Source: Verrucomicrobiota bacterium (lineage in GTDB: Bacteria; Verrucomicrobiota; Verrucomicrobiia; Chthoniobacterales; UBA6821). From it: a DNA stretch of 40,086 bases. The stretch lies in assembly GCA_008933015.1 (NCBI GenBank), contig WBXH01000005.1, forward strand, positions 1 through 40,086. The letters are read 5' to 3'. Below are positions 1 through 7,937 of the stretch, piece after piece. The notes under the pieces were generated by a model. It was not told the DNA's origin and ran no database searches. It saw only the letters and a list, made by a program, of their open reading frames with translations. The position numbers were made by a program, and so were the translations under genes. How positions within the stretch are numbered: position 1 is the stretch's first letter; every line of letters starts with the position of its first letter.

Positions 1-1
1 A

Positions 2-154
2 CATTGGCCGCTGGATGTGCTGACAGGCATGTTTCTCGGTGTGGCGGGTGGATGGATAGCCGTAAGACTTGTCGAATCGTTTTGGAAAAGCTTCGGGCGC
101 CGTCTCTTTCCCAAATTGGCGGAACTCCACCCAGAGATCAGCAAATCAGTGTAG
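2..154 (+). CDS. PAP2-superfamily phosphatase, C-terminal fragment (5' end outside window)
   Basis: Frame 2 reads HWPLDVLTGMFLGVAGGWIAVRLVESFWKSFGRRLFPKLAELHPEISKSV*, which matches the C-terminal PAP2 signature 'HWPxDVLxG'. Stop TAG at 152-154. Confidence 0.75.
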   Translation, partial: HWPLDVLTGMFLGVAGGWIAVRLVESFWKSFGRRLFPKLAELHPEISKSV

Positions 155-156
155 CC

Positions 157-1563
157 ATGAGTGTCAGAAAACCTAGAAAACCAACCTCCTCTTCAAGCCC
201 TCTTGGGTTACCCCTACTGCCATTGATGCTAATCTGTGCGGTGCTTGCACTGAGTTTCCTACATCTTTCCGTGGCCCTCTCCGGGAATCTGAATCCATCC
301 GAAGCCGTTCTCTCTGCCTGTGCAAGCCACCCTGCAGGAGGTTATCCGGAGGGGCCGGCAGGAGTCCCATTGCTGATCGCGATGGAGTGGATCTTTACTG
401 GTTCAGGCATTGGGCCACTCCGTTGGATTTCCTCCGTGGCCCTGCTGGTTCTCTCCTTATGCGTCTGGTGGATCGGCCGGCACTTGGCTCCCCATCGGCA
501 GGCTGTGGCCCTTTGGGCCGTGCTGGCATTCAATCTTCTTCCTCAGGTCACGATAGCTTCCCTCGTGATGAATGGATCGATGGTGACGGCCTCGGCCATC
601 TTTCTCTCGTTCGTGGCGGGATGGCGGGCGGTCAGAAGTTCCGGCGGCGGTACGCTGAGTGCTTGGAGTCTTTTCGGAATCGTGATGGGGGTGGCCACGC
701 TCTTCTTCTATCCGGTGGCCTGGTTACTGCCTGCCGCCCTGGCCGCGCGATTCTACTTTCAGGGAGTAAAGTCCTTTCCATGGAAGGGGGGGCTTCTTGC
801 CCTTGGCTTCCTCCTTCTCGGATGGGTCATCCCCCTTTCATGGAATGCTCGTCACGATTGGATCCAGTGGAGCAGTGTCGCTCCTGCTTTTGATTCCATC
901 CATGTTGGCGGATTCACAGCATCCCTGGGAATCGTACTGGCCTTGAGCGCCCTGCTGACACCCATCCTGATGCTACTTGCGTTTCAGAGACTCTGGGTTC
1001 GCCTAATCCTCCTTGCCGTGGGATTGACTGCCGCTGGTCTGAGTGCCCTCCTCCTGCTTTCTCCATCGCTGATTCCGGAAGGATTTCCCTCTCCTATTGG
1101 CGTTGGGGGAATCAGGGTGCTCGCTGACTCGGTGTCATCACTCCGTGACGAGAGACCTGATGCCAAGGGGGAGAAGGCCATTGTGATTGCCGGAACCCCC
1201 GGCCTCGCCGCCCTTCTTGGCAACTCACTCCCGATTGATTATCCGGAGCGCCCGGGTTCCCCCTCGGTCTTCATGGCAGAGTCCCCCAGTCTGAATAGCT
1301 CCTTCGCCCTCTGGCCTGGGTATGCTGATGCCGTTGCCGCGAGTGTTAAGGATCCCCTCTACACGGAGGAGAAATCGGTCAGCCCTTTCCTAGGCAGGAA
1401 TGCACTCTATATCACGACCGAGTCCAAGGAGGAGCTACCCCAGACCATCACCGGAGCGTTCAACGCGGTGGCGCTGCTCCAAGAAGTCCCGATTACGGTG
1501 AACGGGAAGCAGCAGATCCTTCGCATTTACCAGTGTGAGGCATATCGTTCCCTTTCTCTCTAA
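157..1563 (+). CDS. Multi-pass membrane protein, possibly glycosyltransferase-39/ArnT-like
   Basis: ORF track gives 4..1563, but codons 1-51 overlap the PAP2 tail in another frame. ATG at 157 (MSVRKPRKPTSSSS...) follows the PAP2 stop by 2 nt. Many hydrophobic helices. Confidence 0.65.
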   Translation: MSVRKPRKPTSSSSPLGLPLLPLMLICAVLALSFLHLSVALSGNLNPSEAVLSACASHPAGGYPEGPAGVPLLIAMEWIFTGSGIGPLRWISSVALLVLSLCVWWIGRHLAPHRQAVALWAVLAFNLLPQVTIASLVMNGSMVTASAIFLSFVAGWRAVRSSGGGTLSAWSLFGIVMGVATLFFYPVAWLLPAALAARFYFQGVKSFPWKGGLLALGFLLLGWVIPLSWNARHDWIQWSSVAPAFDSIHVGGFTASLGIVLALSALLTPILMLLAFQRLWVRLILLAVGLTAAGLSALLLLSPSLIPEGFPSPIGVGGIRVLADSVSSLRDERPDAKGEKAIVIAGTPGLAALLGNSLPIDYPERPGSPSVFMAESPSLNSSFALWPGYADAVAASVKDPLYTEEKSVSPFLGRNALYITTESKEELPQTITGAFNAVALLQEVPITVNGKQQILRIYQCEAYRSLSL

Positions 1564-1689
1564 GAGGAGGTAGCGGCTTTGGATGTTGGAGTGGGGCTCC
1601 GAACGCGAGTGCCTCTGATGTCTACTACAAGGCAATCAATCATCAAATCACTGAACAGCTTTTAATCTGCAGTCTCAACCGTTAAAAGC

Positions 1690-2145
1690 CTACTCCCGCC
1701 GCTTGATCGTGATGCGCTTGATCTTATCCATCCCTTCCGGACTTGTGGTCATCAGATCCTGATCGTCGCGGTAGGCATTATGAACCAGGCGTCGGTCGTA
1801 GGAGTTCAGGGGTTCCGTTTCGACAGGCCGCCCGTTTTCACGGACGGCATTGGCAAGAAGGGAAATACGCTCGAGGAAACTCCTGTCCCTTATGCTTCTG
1901 TGGTACTCGACATCGACGATGACTCGGGGGGCTTTCTGATCTGATGGGCTCTGGGCGAGTAGGATCCGGTTGAGCATGAACTGGAGGCTCTCCAGATTCT
2001 CGTCCCGACGTCCGATCAGACGCTCGGGCTCATTCGTCCTGATCTGGAGAATAAGGTGGCCGTCGCGTAACTCTTCCTCGATCTCGACAAAGAAACCGAG
2101 ATGACCAAGGAGTGTTTCGAGGATTTCGCGAGGGGATTGGCTCAT
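1690..2145 (-). CDS. jag: Jag/KhpB-like KH-R3H RNA-binding protein
   Basis: KH-like segment 'LIGRRDENLESLQFMLNRI' and R3H-like C-terminus 'NSYDRRLVHNAYRDD'. Located directly downstream of yidC. Confidence 0.85.
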   Translation of the reverse strand: MSQSPREILETLLGHLGFFVEIEEELRDGHLILQIRTNEPERLIGRRDENLESLQFMLNRILLAQSPSDQKAPRVIVDVEYHRSIRDRSFLERISLLANAVRENGRPVETEPLNSYDRRLVHNAYRDDQDLMTTSPEGMDKIKRITIKRRE

Positions 2146-2180
2146 CGTTCGGTGGGGTGGGGGGAGGTTGAGTTGAAGTA

Positions 2181-4061
2181 TCAGCTTTTCTTCGTGAAGT
2201 TGGATCCGCCGTTTCCTTTTTTCTTCGGTGCGGCCTTTGGCTTGATGACCTGAAGCTTCGGAGCCTCCTGATTGCGTGTCCAGTAGAGTTGTACGATCGA
2301 GAAGATATTCTGAGTTGTCCAGTAGAGGGCGAGTCCCGAGGCGTAGTTGTAGGCAAAGGTGAGGAAGATCACCGGCATGAAGTACATCATCCGCTGTTGG
2401 GTCGCGTCACCACTTTTCGGCGAGATCATCATCTGCCAGACCATGGTGCCCGCCATGATGAGCGGCAGTAAGTTGATCGGAAATCCCATGACGTGCGTGA
2501 GCGTATCGGGTTGGGAGAGATCGTGAATCCAGAGGAAGTGGCTGTTGCGAAGCTCGATCGCGCTTCCCAGCATCGAGTAGAAACCGAAGAAGATCGGGAT
2601 CTGGACCAGCATCGGAAGGCATCCGCCGAAGGGATTCACACCATACTGTTTATAGAGCTTCATCAGCTCCTCGTTCATCTTGGTCGGATCATCCTTATAC
2701 TTTTCCCGCAACTCGGTCATCTTGGGGGAGAGTTGCTGCATCCGCTTCATGGAGGTGGTGGCCTTATTCTGAAGGGGCCAGAGGGCTGACTTGATGAGGA
2801 TGGTCAGGATGATGATTGCTGCGGCGAAGCTGTGGGTGACCTTATCGATCGCGTTCATTGCCCAGAGGAGGAACTCGGAGACAAGATGGAACATTCCGAA
2901 ATTCATGATCTTCTGCTGGTCCTCGCCAAGCTTCCCGAGTGAGTAGAAGTCCTTCGGGCCTGCATAGATCGAGTAGCTGCGGGTAACTGTTTCTCCAGGA
3001 GCCAGGGTGATCGATCCGGTGCCGAGACCGCCTGTGATCCCGTAGACCGGTTGACTGTTGGAAGATTCCACAGCATCCCGGGCAAGGTAGCGCCGCGACC
3101 AGACCCCGCTGCCCGGTTGGTCCTTGGGAGCTGTGACGATCGTGCAGAAGTACTGACTCGTCACCGCCGCCCACCAGACGACTGCATCCGCCTCCGTGTA
3201 AAGGTCACGAGCCGGATGCGTCTCGATCCCGACAAGAGGGATCTTTCCAGCCTCAAACCAGTTCACATCGATGGGGGATGGCATTTTGGCGCCATCGATC
3301 TTCCCATCGACGATTTTCCCATCCTTGTACCAGTCGAAGCTGGTGTAGGTCGGGAGATCCTTAATGTGAACCGGAGCCTCGCCGCCCGCAGCCACGCTGA
3401 ATCCCGGTAAGGAGAGTGGGTTAGAGCCCTTGTTGATAAAGGTCAGATCCATCTTGACCACATACTCCTCCGGTGAACCAACGGTCCGTGGGAGTGTGAA
3501 GGCTTTGGTGATAGCGAGGCCGCTCGGAGCCGTTAGGCTAAAGCTGGTGATTCCCTTCCCCTTGTCGGCATCCATGGTGAAGCCGCCGATCGGTGTGCCG
3601 CTGGCGTCGCAGAGGGCGCCGATGGGAAGGCCTGAGTCCTTGTTCAGGAAGAGGCTCTGCTCATTGGCTCCCAGATGAAGGAAGAGAGTGACGCTCTCGA
3701 TACCGCCGGTGTTATTGGCGAAGAGGTACTCGGCACGGCTCGTATCGAGTGTGGCGCGCTTGGCTGAAATTTCCGGGATGACCGGGCTATTGGTCACCGG
3801 GGTGCTTCCTAATACTCCTGCCGGGCTCTGGGAGGGTGTTGCCTGTGCGGTGAGTGCCGAGATCGGGAGGACTGTGGCGCTTGGTGTCGGGGAGGGGAGG
3901 GGCTTGGCCGATTGCGTATTGAGTTTGGCCAAGCGCTGCTCCCGCTGCATTTCGGCCTGCTGGGCGATATAGGGGGCGTATGTCTTAGAGTAATAGTACT
4001 GCCACCCGACGAGTCCGGCGACGGAGAGGGCAATAGCGATCCAGGTAGTTCGGTCAAACAT
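2181..4061 (-). CDS. yidC: Membrane protein insertase YidC
   Basis: 626 aa. N-terminal TM, periplasmic domain, then 'LLWAMNAIDKVTHSFAAAIIILTILIKSALWPLQNKATTSMKRMQQLSPKMTELREKYKDDPTKMNEELMKLYKQYGVNPFGGCLPMLVQIPIFFGFYSML', typical of YidC. Confidence 0.97.
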   Translation of the reverse strand: MFDRTTWIAIALSVAGLVGWQYYYSKTYAPYIAQQAEMQREQRLAKLNTQSAKPLPSPTPSATVLPISALTAQATPSQSPAGVLGSTPVTNSPVIPEISAKRATLDTSRAEYLFANNTGGIESVTLFLHLGANEQSLFLNKDSGLPIGALCDASGTPIGGFTMDADKGKGITSFSLTAPSGLAITKAFTLPRTVGSPEEYVVKMDLTFINKGSNPLSLPGFSVAAGGEAPVHIKDLPTYTSFDWYKDGKIVDGKIDGAKMPSPIDVNWFEAGKIPLVGIETHPARDLYTEADAVVWWAAVTSQYFCTIVTAPKDQPGSGVWSRRYLARDAVESSNSQPVYGITGGLGTGSITLAPGETVTRSYSIYAGPKDFYSLGKLGEDQQKIMNFGMFHLVSEFLLWAMNAIDKVTHSFAAAIIILTILIKSALWPLQNKATTSMKRMQQLSPKMTELREKYKDDPTKMNEELMKLYKQYGVNPFGGCLPMLVQIPIFFGFYSMLGSAIELRNSHFLWIHDLSQPDTLTHVMGFPINLLPLIMAGTMVWQMMISPKSGDATQQRMMYFMPVIFLTFAYNYASGLALYWTTQNIFSIVQLYWTRNQEAPKLQVIKPKAAPKKKGNGGSNFTKKS

Positions 4062-4100
4062 AAGTCAGATAAGAAAGAGTAAAAATAAGGAAGCTGAAGG

Positions 4101-4403
4101 CTAAAGGTTGCAAGCCGGAGGGCGAGCATGATTTCTCAAGGATCTCATCGAGTCACGGCTGGGAACCGGATCAAATCCTCCTCCGCCCCACGGGTGACAG
4201 TTGGCGATCCGCTTTACGGAAAGAAGGGAACCACGGAGAACTCCATGATCCTGCAGAGCCTGCAATGCGTAGGCAGAGCAACTGGGGTGAAACCTGCAGC
4301 CACACCCCATGCCACTGCCAGAAGTGCTCCCGGCAAGGGCATGCAGAAACGGAGAGAGAATCCAGCGGTAGAGATGAATCGGAATGCGGAGCAAGAAGGC
4401 CAT
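4101..4403 (-). CDS. yidD: Membrane protein insertion efficiency factor YidD
   Basis: 'CRFHPSCSAYALQALQDHGVLRGSLLSVKRIANCHPWGGGGFDPVP' is the YidD signature. Lies between rnpA and yidC. Confidence 0.95.
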   Translation of the reverse strand: MAFLLRIPIHLYRWILSPFLHALAGSTSGSGMGCGCRFHPSCSAYALQALQDHGVLRGSLLSVKRIANCHPWGGGGFDPVPSRDSMRSLRNHARPPACNL

Positions 4404-4416
4404 CGGATGGTGACAG

Positions 4417-4830
4417 TCAGGACTCCAAGAAAATAGAGAGACGCTCTCCGAGACGCAACCATTCCGAGCGCAAGATCTCGATCGATGCGGTTGCCGCGGA
4501 GGGCTTGGCCGTCACTACCAGCCAAAGTCCCGGCTTGAGGCTTGGGAGTGCGTGGCGATAGATCTCACGAAGACGGCGCTTCACCTTATTGCGGACCACG
4601 GCTGGTCCTACGCGACGGGAGACAACAACCGCTCCCTGGGTGGAGGTGGACTGATTTTCCAACAACCCCATCCTCATTAGGCTCCCATGAAACAAAAGGC
4701 CCGCAGAGTGGACCTTTGCATGCTGGTATCCTGACCGCAGTCGCGACGAACGCGACAGCAGGATCCTAGGCCTGGGTGTGGCGTGCGTAATGGATCTCAA
4801 CGCCCTTCGGCAGGAGACGCTTGCGCCCAC
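4417..4830 (-). CDS. rnpA: Ribonuclease P protein component (start codon uncertain; GTG 4830 or TTG 4800)
   Basis: '[29 protein letters not shown]' is the RnpA core motif. Overlaps the rpmH frame. Confidence 0.9.
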   Translation of the reverse strand: MGASVSCRRALRSITHATPRPRILLSRSSRLRSGYQHAKVHSAGLLFHGSLMRMGLLENQSTSTQGAVVVSRRVGPAVVRNKVKRRLREIYRHALPSLKPGLWLVVTAKPSAATASIEILRSEWLRLGERLSIFLES

Positions 4831-4939
4831 GCTGACGACGACGGCTCAGGATGGCGCGACCGCTTTTGGTTTGCATGCGTGCACGGAAGCCGAACTGGCG
4901 TTTACGCGTGCGCTTGGAAGGTTGGTAGGTGCGCTTCAT
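4766..4939 (-). CDS. rpmH: 50S ribosomal protein L34 (not in ORF track, 57 aa)
   Basis: Translation [57 protein letters not shown] is an unmistakable L34. Confidence 0.97.
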   Translation of the reverse strand: MKRTYQPSKRTRKRQFGFRARMQTKSGRAILSRRRQRGRKRLLPKGVEIHYARHTQA

Positions 4940-5114
4940 GTCTTAAAAATCTTTTGGAATCGGTCGGAAAGAATGGACGCAGGCGGGTGTGGTGTCAATG
5001 GATGATTTAGGGGGATGTTCATTTTTGTGGAATCATGTTGCCCGTTCTGCGGATTCCACCTACCTTCATTCCTCAATCTGAGATGCGCCTTGCGGGTCTT
5101 CTGATGAAACGCTT

Positions 5115-5190
5115 GGGGTCATAGCTCAGTTGGTAGAGCGCCTCAATGGCATTGAGGAGGTCTGGGGTTCGAATCCCCATGGCTCCACCA
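5115..5190 (+). tRNA. tRNA-Ala (anticodon GGC), CCA encoded
   Basis: Acceptor GGGGTCA pairs with TGGCTCC; D-arm AGCTCAGTTGGTAGAGC; anticodon stem-loop CCTCA-ATGGCAT-TGAGG; T-arm GGGGTTCGAATCCCC; then A + CCA. Confidence 0.97.
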
Positions 5191-5209
5191 AGCGTTTATA
5201 AAGCGATCC

Positions 5210-5743
5210 ATGCAAAACCAGACCGGTACTCTACTCGTCGCTTTTGCAGTAAGCTATTTCTCCGTTATGCCCGCCCGAGGGCAGGATGCGGGACTCAGCC
5301 TCAATAAGCCTTTTCAATTAGCGAAGACTTATAATGAGATGGCCTATGCAAGTGTTCGGATCGACGGAGGCAAGACTCGGGAACTGATCCCTGATCTCAC
5401 TGGCTCCCTCCCGAGCATGCGAATCCCGGTGGAGGCCAAGCTCTCCATCAAGATGATCTACCCGCATGGAAAACCGGGTGAGGAAGTAAGGATCGAGGCT
5501 GAAGAAGTGGCGAAATCCCACGGTGAGCAAATCGTCGCGCTGGGCAAACTGGATGCCCGCCGGTCTCTCTCTTTCCAGGTAGAGACGACGCCAAGCCGTC
5601 TGCATGCTCGCCACAAGTGGGACTCGACCCCACTTCATTTTAGGTTCAGGACGACCCATGGATCGAAGCTGATCCGGATCATCCTCCAGAAGGGGAATGA
5701 CGAAAAAATCCTTCTCTTATGGACTAATCCTCCCGCGGAGTGA
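5210..5743 (+). CDS. Hypothetical secreted protein
   Basis: N-terminal hydrophobic signal-like segment ending 'ARGQDA'. Uninterrupted 177 aa. No family recognised. Confidence 0.65.
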   Translation: MQNQTGTLLVAFAVSYFSVMPARGQDAGLSLNKPFQLAKTYNEMAYASVRIDGGKTRELIPDLTGSLPSMRIPVEAKLSIKMIYPHGKPGEEVRIEAEEVAKSHGEQIVALGKLDARRSLSFQVETTPSRLHARHKWDSTPLHFRFRTTHGSKLIRIILQKGNDEKILLLWTNPPAE

Positions 5744-5848
5744 TCTGCTGGATCGACTTCATGAATCAGTCGATGAGAGTCGGTTGTCTCCATGCCTACG
5801 CCCTGATGAAAATATGTCCCGATCGGAATGTGGTTCGTGGTAGGCTGA

Positions 5849-6514
5849 ATGACTGATGACAAATTTTCTCCCTCAGCGATTGCCGTGAAGATCGCATCAG
5901 CTCTCTTCCAGGGTAGCTCTCCCGATCTGGCATCCTGTCCGAAATCGTCCCTTCCGGAATTTGCACTCATCGGCCGGTCGAACGTCGGAAAGTCGTCGCT
6001 CATCAACATGCTGACCCGCTCGGAGGGACTGGCAAAGGTCTCGCAGGTCCCGGGCAAAACGCAGTTGATCAATTTCTTCACGATCAACAATGCCTGGAAT
6101 CTCGTCGACCTTCCCGGCTATGGCTACGCGAAGGTGGGTAAGAGCGAACGGAGCAGCTTTAGCGCCTTCGTCTCAGACTACCTTGAGCACCGGAGCAATC
6201 TCCTCGGGACATTCGTTCTGATTGACTCCCGACTCAGCCCCCAGAGCCTCGATCTCGAATTTCTCAACTGGATGGTCGAAAGCGGCTTGGCCTTCATCCT
6301 CGCCTTCACGAAGACGGACACTCTCTCCAAAAAGGCGGTCCAGAAAAACATCGAGACCTTCCTGACCTGTATGCGTGAGATCACTGAGGAGGCTCCGGCC
6401 TATGTCCTGAGCTCTTCGATCGAGGGGCACGGGCGCTCCGAAATTCTGGGACTGATCGAATCCGCGCTCTTGGAGAGCGGAGGGGGATCCCAAAAAGTCT
6501 CTTCGCCTCGATGA
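5849..6514 (+). CDS. engB: Ribosome biogenesis GTP-binding protein EngB/YsxC/YihA
   Basis: 'ALIGRSNVGKSSLINMLTR', 'PGKTQLINFF', 'LVDLPGYGYAKV' and 'FTKTD' G-motifs. Confidence 0.95.
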   Translation: MTDDKFSPSAIAVKIASALFQGSSPDLASCPKSSLPEFALIGRSNVGKSSLINMLTRSEGLAKVSQVPGKTQLINFFTINNAWNLVDLPGYGYAKVGKSERSSFSAFVSDYLEHRSNLLGTFVLIDSRLSPQSLDLEFLNWMVESGLAFILAFTKTDTLSKKAVQKNIETFLTCMREITEEAPAYVLSSSIEGHGRSEILGLIESALLESGGGSQKVSSPR

Positions 6515-7602
6515 CTCTGGAAGAGCTTGGTTGGAATGAGGGATTTGCAGAGGATTTTTCTGCCTATCTCGAGAAAGGGTGGAAGCCAGCGCGTCTGATC
6601 CGTGACAATAAAATCACCTACGGGGCCTTATTAGGAGATGGCCGGGAGCTGGAAGTGGTGATGAGCGGCAAGGTCTACCATGACGCTGAAACAGATGCTG
6701 ATCTTCCCGCCGTTGGAGATTGGGTGGCTCTTGAGATCGGTGATGAGAATAAGGAGCATGTCATCCGGGCCAGGCTCCGCAGACAAACTTGCTTCTCCAG
6801 AAAAATGTCCGGCAGGAGCACAGAGGAGCAGGTGATCGCCACCAATGTGCAAATCGTGGTCGTGGTCACCGATGCCGGCCCTGATTTCAATCTCCGCCGG
6901 ATGGAACGATATTTTGCGATCATCGGTCGTAGCCGTGCTAAGGCCGTGGTGCTGGTCAACAAGGCCGATCTCTTTGCCGAGGAGGAGAACCGGGTGGCCG
7001 CGGAATCGATCCGAACCTTGAATCCCGAGGCGGCAGTGCATGTCACCAGTCTTAAAAAAAAGAGCAGCCTGCAGGCGCTGAAGGGATATCTGAAGCCGGG
7101 TGTCTCCATCACCTTCATCGGCTCCAGCGGCACGGGAAAATCGACCGTGATCAATTACCTGCTCGGCGGTGAATACCAGTGGACCGATGAGGTCAACGAG
7201 GTCACCGGCAAAGGACGCCACACCACCACAGCCCGTGAACTGATGGTGCTCCGGGGAGGGGGAATCATCATCGATAATCCCGGCATCCGTGAAGTGCATA
7301 TGTGGACCGATGAGACGACGATCCGGGAGCAGTTTGCCGACATCGAGGAGTTGGCGCGCAACTGCCGCTTCGACAACTGCCGGCATGGTCCCCACGCGGG
7401 CTGTGCGATTAGGGATGCCATGGCCGAGGGAAAGCTGGAGCTCTCGCGCTACGAGGGGTTTCTGAAGCTCGAAGAGGAAGTCGCAAAGCTGCGGCTCAGT
7501 CGGAAGAAGCGCCAGATGACGATCGAACGCAGGGACCGACGGGATCTAAAGATCAAATCACGCAAATACGACGCCAAGCGCAACAGTAGTGGCGAGGATT
7601 AG
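6511..7602 (+). CDS. rsgA: Ribosome small subunit-dependent GTPase A
   Basis: Circularly permuted GTPase motifs 'VLVNKADL', 'FIGSSGTGKSTVINYLLG', 'IIDNPGIREV', plus zinc-binding 'CRFDNCRHGPHAGCAI'. ATGA overlap with engB. Confidence 0.96.
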   Translation: MTLEELGWNEGFAEDFSAYLEKGWKPARLIRDNKITYGALLGDGRELEVVMSGKVYHDAETDADLPAVGDWVALEIGDENKEHVIRARLRRQTCFSRKMSGRSTEEQVIATNVQIVVVVTDAGPDFNLRRMERYFAIIGRSRAKAVVLVNKADLFAEEENRVAAESIRTLNPEAAVHVTSLKKKSSLQALKGYLKPGVSITFIGSSGTGKSTVINYLLGGEYQWTDEVNEVTGKGRHTTTARELMVLRGGGIIIDNPGIREVHMWTDETTIREQFADIEELARNCRFDNCRHGPHAGCAIRDAMAEGKLELSRYEGFLKLEEEVAKLRLSRKKRQMTIERRDRRDLKIKSRKYDAKRNSSGED

Positions 7603-7698
7603 AGGCTCCGAGGAGTAACAGGGACAAGGGATAGAATAGGTCCAATCTAAGCATTCCCACAGGTTGATCCGTTGAGGAGGTGACGGTATCTTACTTTC

Positions 7699-7896
7699 AT
7701 GAGGGAGCCGATCCATAAAATCTTCTTCAGTTTCAGAATTGATCCCAAGATCAAGGAGGCGGCTAAGAGGGCGGCCATTGCAGCCAAGTTGACGATCTCC
7801 CGCTATGTGGAGGAACTGATTAGGTTGGATCTCTGGAGGAAACGATTACTGGGGCCCAAAGTGCAATCTCCGTCCAACGCTTCTAAGATTCTTTGA
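7699..7896 (+). CDS. Small ribbon-helix-helix-like protein
   Basis: 'HKIFFSFRIDPKIKEAAKRAAIAAKLTISRYVEELIRLDL' resembles an Arc/CopG-type RHH pattern. No toxin gene adjacent. Confidence 0.5.
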   Translation: MREPIHKIFFSFRIDPKIKEAAKRAAIAAKLTISRYVEELIRLDLWRKRLLGPKVQSPSNASKIL

Positions 7897-7937
7897 GATT
7901 GGCTCTTTGTGGGGATGGATTCCCTTCTGGTGGGCGA

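Noticed and set aside
1658-1689. GCTTTTAA-N16-TTAAAAGC inverted repeat after jag as terminator
   Set aside because: AT-rich 8-bp stem with a 16-nt loop and no convincing T-tract after it on the minus strand; too weak to call.
4940-5114. Possible oriC next to rpmH
   Set aside because: No DnaA-box (TTATCCACA-like) cluster and no dnaA/dnaN in view; a tRNA and engB are adjacent instead.
6631-7395. 254-aa minus-strand ORF opposite rsgA
   Set aside because: Antisense to a complete RsgA. No independent coding evidence.
7699-7896. Toxin-antitoxin module based on the RHH-like protein
   Set aside because: No partner toxin ORF adjacent on the same strand; next genes are a convergent HAF protein and rsgA upstream.
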